Shown: in pieces, positions 44,152-53,105 of the stretch
Numbering within the stretch: the stretch's first letter is position 1
Layout: each line of letters opens with the position of its first letter
Origin: Streptomyces sp. NBC_00683
GTDB lineage: Bacteria > Actinomycetota > Actinomycetes > Streptomycetales > Streptomycetaceae
Assembly (NCBI RefSeq): GCF_036226745.1
Contig: NZ_CP109013.1
Span: 5,890,001-5,954,000, forward strand
Direction: 5' to 3'
DNA length: 64,000 nucleotides
Position numbers and translations under genes: made by a program
The notes under the pieces: model-generated
The model's input: the letters and a program-made list of their open reading frames with translations, nothing else
Database searches by the model: none
What the model was told of the DNA's origin: nothing

Positions 44152-45357
44152 CTAGGACTGAGGATCTCCGGCGGCCAAGCGCCCCAGGATGAGGGCGATC
44201 CGCAGCGTGAACGCGGAGCGGACGTCGGACGGCGACCAGCCGGTGACGTCGGTCACACGTCGTAGCCGGTAGCGGACGGTATTGGGGTGCACGAACAGCA
44301 TCCTGGCGGCGCCCTCAAGGCTGCTCGCCTGCTCCAGATAGACACTCAGCGTCTCCAGTAGCGCCGAACCGGCCTCTTCGAGCGGTCTGTAGATCTCCTC
44401 CACCAACTGATCCCGCGCGGCAGGGTCGCCCGCCATCGCACGCTCCGGAAGGAGATCGTCGGACAGTACGGGCCGCGGCGCGTCCTGCCACGCCGAGCAC
44501 GCCTTGAGTCCGGCGGCTGCGGCCTGCGCGGACCGGGTGGCGGCGAGCAGGTCGGGCACCACGGGACCGGCGACGACGGGACCGGCCGCATACGGGCCGA
44601 TCAGCGATTTCGCGACGTTCAGCGGGTTGTCGCTGCCGCCCGCGATGACGACCAGGCGGTTGCCCAGCACCCCGGTCAGGACCTGGAGCTTGGCGTGCCG
44701 GGCCGCCCGCCGGATCGCCTCCACGGTGAGTTCGCTGTCCCCGTCCGGAGCCGTGCCGAGGAGGACGCAGACGTGTTCGGGGGAGTTCCAGCCGAGCGCC
44801 GCGGCCCGCGACACGGCACCCTCGTCGGCCTCGCCGGACAGCACCGCGTTCACCACGAGGGACTCCAGCCGGGCGTCCCACGCGCCGCGCGCCTCGGCGG
44901 CCTGCGCGTACACCTGGGCGGTCGCGAAGGCGATCTCCCGGGCGTAGACGAGAAGCGCCTCGCGCAGCACCGACTCGTCGCCGGGAGCCGCCACCTCCTC
45001 GATCGCGGTCTCCATCACCTCGATCGTCGTCCGCACCATCTCGACGGTCTGCCGCAGCGTGATCGCCCGGGTCAGCTCGCGCGGAGCCGTACCGAACACA
45101 TCGGTGGAGATGGCCTGCGGCGCCTCCGGGTGCCGGAACCACTCGGTGAACGCGGCGATCCCGGCCTGGGCGACCAGACCGATCCAGGAGCGGTTCTCCG
45201 GTGGCATCGCCCGGTACCACGGCAGCGTCTCGTCCATGCGGGCGATGGCGTTGGCGGCAAGCCGGCCGGAGGCCTGCTCGAGCCGCTTGAGGGTCGCGGC
45301 ATGGAGGTGGGCGGCGTTCGCGGCGGGCTGCTCAGGATCGGGTCGGGGCACGGACAC
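44152..45357 (-). CDS. fasR: FasR, PucR-type activator of the fab cluster
   Basis: A 401-residue regulator. The long N-terminal sensory region (residues 15-330) ends in a PucR-type C-terminal helix-turn-helix (AARMLFVHPNTVRYRLRRV, about 355-375). The gene position directly before fabD and the sequence match FasR (SCO2386) described in S. coelicolor as transcriptional activator of fabDHPF. The start is GTG 45357. It is divergent from pirin. Confidence 0.92.
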   Translation of the reverse strand: MSVPRPDPEQPAANAAHLHAATLKRLEQASGRLAANAIARMDETLPWYRAMPPENRSWIGLVAQAGIAAFTEWFRHPEAPQAISTDVFGTAPRELTRAITLRQTVEMVRTTIEVMETAIEEVAAPGDESVLREALLVYAREIAFATAQVYAQAAEARGAWDARLESLVVNAVLSGEADEGAVSRAAALGWNSPEHVCVLLGTAPDGDSELTVEAIRRAARHAKLQVLTGVLGNRLVVIAGGSDNPLNVAKSLIGPYAAGPVVAGPVVPDLLAATRSAQAAAAGLKACSAWQDAPRPVLSDDLLPERAMAGDPAARDQLVEEIYRPLEEAGSALLETLSVYLEQASSLEGAARMLFVHPNTVRYRLRRVTDVTGWSPSDVRSAFTLRIALILGRLAAGDPQS

Positions 45358-45432
45358 AAGACTGCCTTATCGGGGCAGCGGTACGGAGGGGCGGGGCCGC
45401 GGGTCGCCCCGCAGGGCTACCGTGGAGCCGTG

Positions 45433-46101
45433 ATGGACGTACGCCGCTCCGGCGACCGCTTCCGCGGTGGGGACCCGGCCCCGGGTGTCTCCGTGGGCAT
45501 CGAGACGCTGCACGCATTCTCCTTCGGGCGCTTCTACGACCCCGACAACCTTCGCTTCGGGCCGGTACTGGCCTGCAACGAGGAGCGTCTCGCTCCGGGG
45601 GCCGGCTTCGACGAGCATCCGCACAGCCACACCGAGATCGTCACCTGGGTGGTCGAGGGCGAGCTCACCCACCGCGACTCCGCCGGCCACGCCACCGTCG
45701 TACGGGCCGGTGACGTCCAGCACCTCAGCTCGGCCGGCGGGGTGCGGCACGTCGAACGCAATGACGGGGAGGACCCGCTGACGTTCGTTCAGATGTGGCT
45801 GTCCCCGCTGACACCCGGCGGGGAACCCTCGTACACGCATGTCGCCGGGATCGCCGACTCGACCCCGTACGCGCTCCCGGAAGCGCGCGCGATGCTCCAT
45901 GTCCGCAGGCAGGCCGAGGGCGAGCGCACCGCCGTGCCCGATGCGGCGGGCGTCTACGTCCACGTCGTACGGGGCGAGGTCCGCCTCGACGGCGAGGAGC
46001 TCGCGGCGGGCGACTCGGCGCGGATCACGGAGTCCCGGGGGCTGGAACTGCTGGCCCTGACGGCCGCCGAGGTGCTGATGTGGGAACTCGGGCAGGTGTG
46101 A
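45433..46101 (+). CDS. Pirin-family cupin protein
   Basis: A 222-residue bicupin. The metal-binding histidines are in DEHPHSHTEIVTWVVEGE, followed by the second strand set (GDVQHLSSAGGVRHVERN) and a shorter C-terminal cupin. ATG 45433 has GGAG at 5-nt spacing; a GTG directly before it is possible. Pirins act as quercetinases or redox sensors; the role is not determined here. It is divergent from fasR. Confidence 0.93.
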   Translation: MDVRRSGDRFRGGDPAPGVSVGIETLHAFSFGRFYDPDNLRFGPVLACNEERLAPGAGFDEHPHSHTEIVTWVVEGELTHRDSAGHATVVRAGDVQHLSSAGGVRHVERNDGEDPLTFVQMWLSPLTPGGEPSYTHVAGIADSTPYALPEARAMLHVRRQAEGERTAVPDAAGVYVHVVRGEVRLDGEELAAGDSARITESRGLELLALTAAEVLMWELGQV

Positions 46102-46113
46102 GGGGCGGCCGGC

Positions 46114-46770
46114 CTACCGACGTCTGTCCAGCAGCCCGCGCTCAAGGGCTTTGACCACCGCGTGCGTACGGTCGCTGACGTCGAGCTTGGCGAAGACCCG
46201 CAGCAGATGCGTCTTCACCGTCGCCTCCGAGATGACGAGCCGCCGGCCGATCTCCACGTTGGACAGCCCGTCGGCGACCGCGCCCAGCACATCCACCTCC
46301 CGCCTGGTCAGCGCCACCGGAGCGGGCCTGCGCATACGGGCGACCAGGCGCGCCGCGACCCGCGGGGCCAGAACGGTCTCGCCCCGGGACGCGGAGTGGA
46401 TCGCGTCCACCAACTGCTCGCGCGTGGTGTCCTTCAGCAGGTAGCCGACCGCGCCGGCCTCGACCGCGCGCTCGATCTCCGCGTCGGTGTCGTACGTGGT
46501 CAGGATCAGCACCCGGGTCCGGAAGCGGCCGGCGACGATCTCAGCGGTGGCACTCGTCCCGTCGAGGACGGGCATCCGCAGATCGACCAGCGCCACATCC
46601 GGCTCCAGCCGCTCCACGAGTTCGACAGCAGCCCGGCCGTCGCCGGCCTCGCCGACGATGTCGATGGTGGGCTCGTCGGCCAGCAGGGCGACGACCCCGG
46701 CCCGCATCACCGTGTGGTCGTCCACCACGACGACTCGGAGCCTGCCCTCCGGAAGTGCACTGCTCGTCAT
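46114..46770 (-). CDS. NarL/FixJ-type response regulator (partner of the MMPL operon kinase)
   Basis: A 218-residue regulator. The receiver domain (12-130) has phospho-acceptor Asp63 (VALVDLRMP) and Lys in YLLKD. The LuxR-type helix-turn-helix (150-215) contains LSNVEIGRRLVISEATVKTHL. It directly follows the sensor kinase gene (1-nt gap) in an MMPL-kinase-regulator operon and probably controls that operon through the palindromes at 50223-50273. Confidence 0.95.
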   Translation of the reverse strand: MTSSALPEGRLRVVVVDDHTVMRAGVVALLADEPTIDIVGEAGDGRAAVELVERLEPDVALVDLRMPVLDGTSATAEIVAGRFRTRVLILTTYDTDAEIERAVEAGAVGYLLKDTTREQLVDAIHSASRGETVLAPRVAARLVARMRRPAPVALTRREVDVLGAVADGLSNVEIGRRLVISEATVKTHLLRVFAKLDVSDRTHAVVKALERGLLDRRR

Positions 46771-46771
46771 A

Positions 46772-47956
46772 TCAGACCTGCCCGTTCGTGGGGATCATGG
46801 CGAGGACGCGGGTGCCGTCGCCGACCGAGCTGGTGACGGTGAGCTCACCGCCCAGTTCGGCCAGGCGTTTGCGCATGCCGTTGAGCCCGAAGCCGTGGGA
46901 GTCCTCGGTCACGAAGCCGCGGCCGTCGTCGGTGATCTCCAGTTCCACGGCGTGCGGCTGGGCCGTGAGCACCACCTCCACGGTGGAGGCCGCCGCGTGC
47001 TTGCGGATGTTGGCGAGGGACTCCTGCGTGCAGCGCAGGAGGGCGATCCGGGTCTGCTGGTCGCAGGCGACGTCCGGCAGTTCCGAGGCGAGGCCGATCC
47101 CGGTGTCCTCCGTGAACCGGTCCAGGGTCCGGCGAAGGGTGTCCGCCACGGAGCCTGCGGCGACACCGCTCTGCGGAGCCGCCCCCACCAGGACACGTGC
47201 CTCGGTGAGGTTCTCGCGTGCGGTGTTCTCGATCGCGAGCAGTTGCTGCGCGCTCCTGGCGGGATCGGTTTCCAGTCCGGACCGGGCCGCCTCCGCGAGC
47301 ACGACGATGGACGCGAAGCCCTGGGCGAGGGTGTCGTGGATCTCCCGGGCCAGCCGTTCGCGCTCGTCCGCCGCACCCTGGCGCTTGTGTGCCTCGACCA
47401 GCCGGAGCCGGGCGCCCTCCAGCTCGGCGCTCAGCCGACGGGCACGCGCGTCACCGTCCTCGGCGACACGGCGCAGTCCCAGCCCGACCAGCACGCCCGC
47501 CGCGTAGCCGATCAGCGTGAAGACGACGTTCCCGGTGAAGAACTCCCCGTCCCAGCCCTGCCGTACGACGTTGCCGGCCACCACCCCCGCGCACGCGAGG
47601 CCGCTGACGGCGATCGCGGCCCGCGTGCTCGTGGTGTAGATCCAGAAGTGCGGCAACGTCACGACGAAGAGTGCCGCGCCACCGTCGAGCAGGTACGACA
47701 TCGCGCCGAGGCCCACGACGAGTACGTACAGATACGGAAGCGGGCGCAGGACGGGGTTGCCCGGGAACAGTCCCACCGCTCCGTAACACAGCGCGAGCAC
47801 GGCCAGCAGCGCCAGCGTCGGGTACCTCGTCGTTCCGGGTGCGTCCGCGACCGCGATGGCCGGCGGCACCACACCCAGCAGCACCCACAGGACGGCGTTC
47901 CACCGGTGCAGTGACGGTACGGGCAACTCGTCGTCGGGCTGTGGCCGTTGATCCAT
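46772..47956 (-). CDS. Membrane sensor histidine kinase, HisKA_3 type
   Basis: A 394-residue kinase with five or six N-terminal transmembrane segments (20-160), a HisKA_3 box with His207 (LAREIHDTLAQGF), an N-box (ESLANIRKHA) and G boxes (DDGRGF, GFGLNGMRKRL). All catalytic motifs are present. It begins 4 nt after the MMPL gene and precedes its response regulator. Envelope stress or an antibiotic is a plausible signal given the exporter partner (inference). Confidence 0.94.
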   Translation of the reverse strand: MDQRPQPDDELPVPSLHRWNAVLWVLLGVVPPAIAVADAPGTTRYPTLALLAVLALCYGAVGLFPGNPVLRPLPYLYVLVVGLGAMSYLLDGGAALFVVTLPHFWIYTTSTRAAIAVSGLACAGVVAGNVVRQGWDGEFFTGNVVFTLIGYAAGVLVGLGLRRVAEDGDARARRLSAELEGARLRLVEAHKRQGAADERERLAREIHDTLAQGFASIVVLAEAARSGLETDPARSAQQLLAIENTARENLTEARVLVGAAPQSGVAAGSVADTLRRTLDRFTEDTGIGLASELPDVACDQQTRIALLRCTQESLANIRKHAAASTVEVVLTAQPHAVELEITDDGRGFVTEDSHGFGLNGMRKRLAELGGELTVTSSVGDGTRVLAMIPTNGQV

Positions 47957-47960
47957 CGCG

Positions 47961-50165
47961 TCAGCCTACTTTTTCCAGCGGCGCGGCGGCAGGGAACCCG
48001 TCCCGTGCACCGCGCGCGGGGCGGGCGGGCCACCAGGCGCGCTCGCCGAGGAGCAGCAGGACCGACGGCAGGACCATGAGCCTGATGACCACGGCGTCCA
48101 GGAGGACGGCCACGGCCAGACAGAATCCCATCTGCTTCATCTCGGTGAGGTGCAGGGCCACGAACGCACCGAACACCGTCACCATCACGATCGCCGCACT
48201 CGTCACCACCTTGGCCGAGCGGTTGATGCCCTCCAGCACCGCCTCGCGGGCCGGCATGCCGTTCTGCCTGGCCTCCTGGATCCGGCTGACCACGAACACC
48301 TGGTAGTCCATCGACAGGCCGAAGAGGATCACGACGAGGAACAGCGGCACCCTGGACGCGATCGCGCCGAGCGAGTCGAAGGCCAGCAGGCCCTCCGCCC
48401 ATGTCCCCTGGAAGAACAGGACCAGCATGCCGAGCGAGGCACCGGCGGACAGCAGATTGAGTGCGACGCCGACGAGGCCGATGACCACCGAGCGGAACGC
48501 CCACGCGGTCATCAGGAAGGTCATCAGCAGCAGGAACCCGATCACCAGCGGCAGTTTGCCGCTCTCGTGGGCCACGTAGTCGCGGCCCCGGGCCACGTCG
48601 CCGCTCACCCCCGTCTCCACGTCGGACAGTTGGCCGACGGTCGCGGGGATGTGGTCCTGGCGGAGGTGGACGAGTGACTCGATCGCCTCGGCGGAGGGCG
48701 CGGGGAAGGGGACCGCGAGTTCCAGCACACTGATCCTGCCGTCGGCCGATGTGCGCACCGTCGGCTCGGTGTCCCCGGCGAACAGCGGGTCGGCCTGGGC
48801 GCGGCGGCCGAGGTCCGCAAGGGCCCGCTTCACCTGGGCGGCCCGCTCCGGGGCCGAGCGGGCGACCACCTCGTGCTTGACGAAGAGCTCGGGGAAACTC
48901 CCGGTCAGCCGGTCGTGGACCTGCATGGCCGGGATGTCGCGGGAGAAGGTGTCCTTGCCCGGGTCGACGAGCTTCAGTCCGAGCGCGGGTGCGGCCAGGC
49001 CGAGCATGACGAGGACCGACAGGCACAGGGTGAGGACGGGGCGGGTCCGGGCGGGCCGCAGGAGGGCGCCGAACACCCGCCCGGTCTCCGGCTTCGCGGT
49101 CGGGGCCGGCTTCCCGCGCTTCGCACGGCGGGCTGCCTTGCGGGAGGCGAGGCGTTCGGTCCGGTGGCCGATCTTGACCAGCAGTGCCGGGAGGACCGTG
49201 AGCGAGCTGGCCACGGCGACCGCCACGACGAGGATGGTGCCGGTCGCCAGCGAGGAGAAGATGACGTCGCCGGCCAGATACAGGGTGGCCGTGGAGACGA
49301 TCACGGCGAGGCCCGACACCACGATGGCCCGGCCCGCGGTCGCCGCCGCCAGCTCCACGAGGGCTTCCGAACTCAGCCGGCCGCCTGCGCGGGCCCGTTC
49401 CTCACGCTCACGCTTCAGGTAGAAGAGCGTGTAGTCGACGCCCACCGCCAGGCCGATGAGCAGGATGAGGTTCATCCCGACTCCGGCGTCGGGGAGAAGG
49501 TGCGAGGCGATCATCGACAGCCCGATGGCAGCGGCGATCGAGGAGAGAGCCAGCAGAAGCGGCACACCAGCCATGACCACCGAGCCGAACACGACCAGCA
49601 GGGTGATGACGGTGACGGGCAGGCTGATGCGTTCGGAGAGGGCGAGATCCTCTCCGCGCTGGTCGTTGACGCCCTTGCTGATGGCAGGGGATCCGGTCTC
49701 CTCCACCACCAGGTCCGGGTGGTTCGCGCCCACCGCCGCCGTCTGCTCCAGGAGCGGCACGACGTTCTTCCGGCCCTCCAGCTCGGGGCCGTTCAGGACC
49801 ACGGAGACCAGTAGGACCTTGCCGTCCTTCGAGCGGACGGGAGCCGCCACGCTCTCCACCTCGGGCAGGTTCCGCATCCGCTCGGTCACGTCCTGGGCCG
49901 CCGAACCGGCCGCGGTCAGGTCCAGCGGCCCTGACCTGGCCCGGATCATGATCCGCTCGGTGGGCGAGCGCTCCAGGCCGCCTTCGGTCGCCATCGCCTC
50001 GGCGCGTCCCGCCTCACCGACCCAGAAGTCCTTGGTGGTGGCTTCGTTCGTGCCCACCGCGATGCCGGCTCCGAGGCACAGAACGACGAACGCGAACCAG
50101 CCGACGATCGCCCGCCATGCGTGCCGGGCGCTCCATCGGGCCATGCGTACAGGTAGTTGTCTCAT
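47961..50165 (-). CDS. MMPL/RND-family exporter
   Basis: A 734-residue membrane protein with two repeats of one helix, a large extracellular loop and five helices. The MMPL hallmark GVDYTLFYLKREREERA is in the first half and GLSMDYQVFVVSRIQEA in the second; both carry the proton-relay Asp-Tyr. It starts ATG 50165 with AGGA 8 nt upstream. It exports lipids, antibiotics or siderophores in relatives. It heads the operon with the kinase and regulator. Confidence 0.93.
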   Translation of the reverse strand: MRQLPVRMARWSARHAWRAIVGWFAFVVLCLGAGIAVGTNEATTKDFWVGEAGRAEAMATEGGLERSPTERIMIRARSGPLDLTAAGSAAQDVTERMRNLPEVESVAAPVRSKDGKVLLVSVVLNGPELEGRKNVVPLLEQTAAVGANHPDLVVEETGSPAISKGVNDQRGEDLALSERISLPVTVITLLVVFGSVVMAGVPLLLALSSIAAAIGLSMIASHLLPDAGVGMNLILLIGLAVGVDYTLFYLKREREERARAGGRLSSEALVELAAATAGRAIVVSGLAVIVSTATLYLAGDVIFSSLATGTILVVAVAVASSLTVLPALLVKIGHRTERLASRKAARRAKRGKPAPTAKPETGRVFGALLRPARTRPVLTLCLSVLVMLGLAAPALGLKLVDPGKDTFSRDIPAMQVHDRLTGSFPELFVKHEVVARSAPERAAQVKRALADLGRRAQADPLFAGDTEPTVRTSADGRISVLELAVPFPAPSAEAIESLVHLRQDHIPATVGQLSDVETGVSGDVARGRDYVAHESGKLPLVIGFLLLMTFLMTAWAFRSVVIGLVGVALNLLSAGASLGMLVLFFQGTWAEGLLAFDSLGAIASRVPLFLVVILFGLSMDYQVFVVSRIQEARQNGMPAREAVLEGINRSAKVVTSAAIVMVTVFGAFVALHLTEMKQMGFCLAVAVLLDAVVIRLMVLPSVLLLLGERAWWPARPARGARDGFPAAAPLEKVG

Positions 50166-50222
50166 GCCAGAAATCCTGGCCGCAGAGGTACCGCGCCCGG
50201 CACGTCCTGCCGGTTGAACCTC

Positions 50223-50273
50223 TTGTCCACCGGCCGGTGGACAACGAGGCTGGGGCCACCCCTACCCGTAGGG
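50223..50273. promoter_or_regulatory. 22-bp perfect palindrome plus CCCTAC-CC-GTAGGG repeat upstream of the MMPL operon
   Basis: TTGTCCACCGG (50223-50233) is followed directly by its exact complement, giving a 22-bp perfect palindrome. CCCTAC-CC-GTAGGG (50260-50273) is a second one. Both lie 58-108 nt upstream of the MMPL start, where the cognate NarL-type regulator or another repressor would bind. Confidence 0.55.
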
Positions 50274-50276
50274 AAC

Positions 50277-50681
50277 TCAGGCTTTCGCTTCCCTGGGCTT
50301 GTCCAGCTCACGCATCGCCTCGCCGTGGGCGCTCATCCGGCGCGTCACCGTGCCGGTGGTGAAGAGCGCCGCGCCGACGACCGACACCGGCAGGGACAGG
50401 CCGAGCAGGGCGACGGCCTCCGGCCAGTCGCGTTCGTCCGCGCAGTAATCCCCGCGGAACAAGCCCTCGTTGGCGGTGCCGCGGTCGGTGAACAGCCGCG
50501 ACTCGCACTCCTGCGGGTACTTGTCGTCGGGCGTCTCGTCGACCGCGTACGGCGTGAGCAGCAACACGGCACACCACACCCACAGCAGCGCGGCCAAGGA
50601 CAGCAGGGCCAGGCCCCAACTGCGTATGCGCGTGGCCCGGTCGCGGAAATCCTGGTCGTACTCGTGTGATCGTGATCGCAT
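50277..50681 (-). CDS. Small two-helix membrane protein, unrecognised
   Basis: A 134-residue protein with two hydrophobic segments (about 22-43 and 90-112) and an external loop with two Cys (ECESR, YCADE). The C-terminal tail is charged and cytosolic (RRMSAHGEAMREL). It precedes the MMPL operon on the same strand but is separated from it by the palindromic region. Function unknown. Confidence 0.72.
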   Translation of the reverse strand: MRSRSHEYDQDFRDRATRIRSWGLALLSLAALLWVWCAVLLLTPYAVDETPDDKYPQECESRLFTDRGTANEGLFRGDYCADERDWPEAVALLGLSLPVSVVGAALFTTGTVTRRMSAHGEAMRELDKPREAKA

Positions 50682-50730
50682 AGCGGCCGAATCTAGCGGA
50701 GCCCGTCCACGGAGGTCCGCCGCGGTGGTG

Positions 50731-50759
50731 GCCGACCGGCGGGACGGGGCCCGGTCGGC
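50731..50759 (-). terminator. Terminator hairpin after the zinc-ribbon hypothetical gene
   Basis: GCCGACCGG and CCGGTCGGC pair perfectly around an 11-nt loop, 13 nt after the stop at 50773. Confidence 0.55.
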
Positions 50760-50772
50760 GGTTCGCGCGCGG

Positions 50773-51198
50773 TCAGCACCGGCGATGCCACCACGCCGAC
50801 CCCGCGTCCGCCGCGGGCTCGTGGTGGGTACGCCCGAGCAGCACCTCGTCCAGGCGTCCGACCTGCGCCCGGAGTTCCGCCGAGGCCCTCGGCGGCAACA
50901 GGGACAGTGCCTCCTGCAGCGTGTCCCTGGCCCAGCCCCCGCCGCAGCACGGGCAGGTGAACTCGGCCTCCCACTGCCTCCACCTGCGTTCGGTTCCGTG
51001 GACGCGGGCGGACCACACGCTCATGGCGACGGACACGACGCCCGGAGTCAGCCGCTCCCGTTCGAGCACGCGGACGGCTGCGTTCGCCGCTCCCGAAAGG
51101 CCGGGAACGTCGCGGTAGCGCACCCAGGGAGCGCTCCAGCGGTGTTCCCGCTGCCGAAGAGATGCCGGCCTTCTACGAGGCACGGCCCCTTCGCGCAT
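50773..51198 (-). CDS. Small hypothetical protein with a CPCC zinc-ribbon-like motif
   Basis: A 141-residue soluble protein. FTCPCCGGGWARD suggests a zinc-ribbon half, although a second CxxC pair is lacking; the final residue is also Cys. Helical segments follow (LQEALSLLPPRASAELRAQVGRLD, two helices). It overlaps the end of the maltokinase-cap-like gene by 26 nt, so they may be co-transcribed. No family recognised, and a later start is possible. Confidence 0.65.
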   Translation of the reverse strand: MREGAVPRRRPASLRQREHRWSAPWVRYRDVPGLSGAANAAVRVLERERLTPGVVSVAMSVWSARVHGTERRWRQWEAEFTCPCCGGGWARDTLQEALSLLPPRASAELRAQVGRLDEVLLGRTHHEPAADAGSAWWHRRC

Positions 51199-51868
51199 CG
51201 TTCTGTGCCCCGGAGTCCGTGTGCAGGACGGCGAACAGCCCCCGGGCCCGGGCGCCGTCCACCGTGCTCCAGGAACCGGAGACGTGGCCGGCCGCTCCCC
51301 GCGGCAGCGACGGCGAACCGTCCGGGGCGGGCCGCAGGGCCCGGTGCAGGCGGATGGTCGCGCCGGGCGCGACAGTCAGGGTGGTGCCGTCCCGGTCGTC
51401 CGTGGCTGTGGTGGTGAAGGCCGTCGAGACCGGTCCCTCACCGATGTAGGAGCGGGTGACTTCCCGGTCGGGGGTGTTGCTGGTGTTCTGGTCCTGGGCC
51501 TGCACCCGGCCCTCGATCAGGGCGGCGAACCGGTCGACCAGCACCGGGTCGTGGCAGCCGTCGTAGGCCCAGCGCCGTCCCAGCACCCCGTGCTCCATGG
51601 TGCCCACGAGAGCGTGCTCCGCCCCGTCGAGCGGGGCACCGCGATAGGTGAGCGGCACCAGGTAGGCGGTGGGGTGAGGGCCGGAGGCGTCGGTGACCAC
51701 GATGAACTCGATCCCCACCTCGCCCTGCGGGTCGTCCAGCCGGAAGCCGCCGGATCTGGCCGGCTCGGGTTCACCCGCGCCGCCGCGGTACCACGGGCGG
51801 GAGGGCAGCCAGGAGGCGAGCAGTTCCAGCTTTGTCGGTGCGAGGGCGGTGCGGTGGATGACGGCCAT
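51173..51868 (-). CDS. Maltokinase N-terminal cap-like protein
   Basis: A 231-residue protein whose first 110 residues (MAVIHRTALAPTKLELLASW, FRLDDPQGEVGIEF, YRGAPLDGAEHALVGTMEHGVLGRRW, separate blocks) match the N-terminal cap of maltokinase and its stand-alone relatives. No kinase domain follows; the C-terminal half is a beta-rich region. ATG 51868 is used (GGGAAAG upstream). Stand-alone caps are common in streptomycetes; their function is unknown. Confidence 0.82.
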   Translation of the reverse strand: MAVIHRTALAPTKLELLASWLPSRPWYRGGAGEPEPARSGGFRLDDPQGEVGIEFIVVTDASGPHPTAYLVPLTYRGAPLDGAEHALVGTMEHGVLGRRWAYDGCHDPVLVDRFAALIEGRVQAQDQNTSNTPDREVTRSYIGEGPVSTAFTTTATDDRDGTTLTVAPGATIRLHRALRPAPDGSPSLPRGAAGHVSGSWSTVDGARARGLFAVLHTDSGAQNDARRGRAS

Positions 51869-51899
51869 GCGGAAAGTTCTTTCCCTTGAGTCGCAGTGG

Positions 51900-52100
51900 T
51901 CAGCCCTGAGGATCCTGCGGTTTGACCTCGACCTCGCGCAGGCTCTGCTCCCTGAGCTCGGTGCGTGCCTCGGTGCGGTGTCCCCGGGCGATGTAGTCAC
52001 GCACGACCGCCTCGACCGCGTCCTGGGGCGAGCCGATACCGGCCAGGACCATCACTTCCACCACCAGTTCGGCATCGAGGCTGATGCTGACCTTGGCCAC
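51900..52100 (-). CDS. VapB-like antitoxin (DUF2191 type), solitary
   Basis: A 66-residue protein starting at GTG 52100 (VAKVSISLDAELV), with a G-rich ribosome-binding site upstream. The N-terminal strand-helix-helix is like ribbon-helix-helix antitoxins, and the C-terminal tail is charged (RTELREQSLREVEVK). No PIN-domain VapC gene is adjacent on either side, so it is an orphan or a simple regulator. It lies 31 nt upstream of the maltokinase-cap-like gene. Confidence 0.7.
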   Translation of the reverse strand: MAKVSISLDAELVVEVMVLAGIGSPQDAVEAVVRDYIARGHRTEARTELREQSLREVEVKPQDPQG

Positions 52101-52209
52101 GAGCGACCCCCTTCGTCGGTCGGGGACTCTAACAGCCGCACAGCAGCGACCCGTTCCCGCAGCTGTGTGGCACAGGACGACGACGGGGCGCACGTCGCCC
52201 GGTACGGCA

Positions 52210-53031
52210 CTAGCTACCGGCCGCCAGCTCCTGGAGTACCGCGTCGGTGAACGGGGTCCAGACCTCGGCGGCCCACGGGCCGAAGGCCCGGTCGGTCAGG
52301 GCGACGCAGGCCGCGCCCGCCGCCGGGTCGATCCACAGGAACGTGCCGGACTGGCCGAAGTGGCCGAAGGTCGCGGGGGAGGACGAAAGGCCCGTCCAGT
52401 GCGGCGACTTGGAGTCGCGGATCTCGAAGCCGAGCCCCCAGTCGTTGGGGTTCTGGTGGCCGTAGCCGGGGAGTACGCCCTTGAGGCCCGGGTGCACGAC
52501 GGTCTGGGCCTCGAGCACCGTACGCGGGTCGAGGAGCCGGGGTGCCTGCACCTCGGCGGCGAAGCGGACCAGGTCGTCGACGGTGGAGACGCCGTCCCTG
52601 GCCGGCGAGCCGTCCAGCGTCGTGGCCGTCATGCCCAGCGGTTCCAGGACCGCCTGGCGTACGTACTCGGGGAAGGGGATCTCGGTGGCCTTCGCGATGT
52701 GGTCGCCGAGCACCTCGAAACCCGCGTTGGAGTACAGCCGGCGGTTGCCGGGAGGGGCGGTGACCCGGTGCTCGTCGAACGCGAGGCCGCTGGTGTGCGC
52801 GAGGAGGTGGCGGACGGTGGAGCCCTCGGGGCCGGCCGGCTCGTCCAGCTCGACCGCGCCCTCCTCGTACGCCACCAGTGCCGCGTACGCCGCGAGCGGT
52901 TTGGTGACGGACGCGAGCGGAAAACGGTGCGCGGTCGGACCGTGCGCACCGGCGAGGGTGCCGTCCGCTCGTACGACAGCCGCCGCCGCGGTGGGGACGG
53001 GCCAGTTCTCGATCATCGCCAGGCTCTGCAT
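52210..53031 (-). CDS. Beta-lactamase-family serine hydrolase
   Basis: A 273-residue cytosolic protein of class C beta-lactamase/DD-peptidase fold. The SxxK motif is SVTKP (after RFPLA), the YxN motif is YSNAG, and HFGQSGT stands at the KTG position, with His-x-x-x-x-Gly replacing KTG as in esterase-type members. ATG 53031 is used; a second at 53016 is possible. It is divergent from merR, sharing the short intergenic region. Likely an esterase or amidase; substrate unknown. Confidence 0.88.
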   Translation of the reverse strand: MQSLAMIENWPVPTAAAAVVRADGTLAGAHGPTAHRFPLASVTKPLAAYAALVAYEEGAVELDEPAGPEGSTVRHLLAHTSGLAFDEHRVTAPPGNRRLYSNAGFEVLGDHIAKATEIPFPEYVRQAVLEPLGMTATTLDGSPARDGVSTVDDLVRFAAEVQAPRLLDPRTVLEAQTVVHPGLKGVLPGYGHQNPNDWGLGFEIRDSKSPHWTGLSSSPATFGHFGQSGTFLWIDPAAGAACVALTDRAFGPWAAEVWTPFTDAVLQELAAGS

Positions 53032-53068
53032 GCAAATGAGCCTAAACCGAGAACGCCGCCGAATCCGC

Positions 53069-53104
53069 TTGCTTGGAGTGCACTCCAAGGTTCTAGCGTG
53101 GAGG
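53069..53104 (+). promoter_or_regulatory. MerR-type promoter/operator
   Basis: TTGCTT (-35, 53069) and TAGCGT (-10, 53094) are separated by 19 bp. The spacer region contains the perfect 18-bp palindrome CTTGGAGTGCACTCCAAG (53072-53089). A long spacer with a central dyad is the hallmark of promoters remodelled by MerR-family regulators. It drives the merR-aldo/keto reductase pair. Confidence 0.75.
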
Positions 53105-53105
53105 T

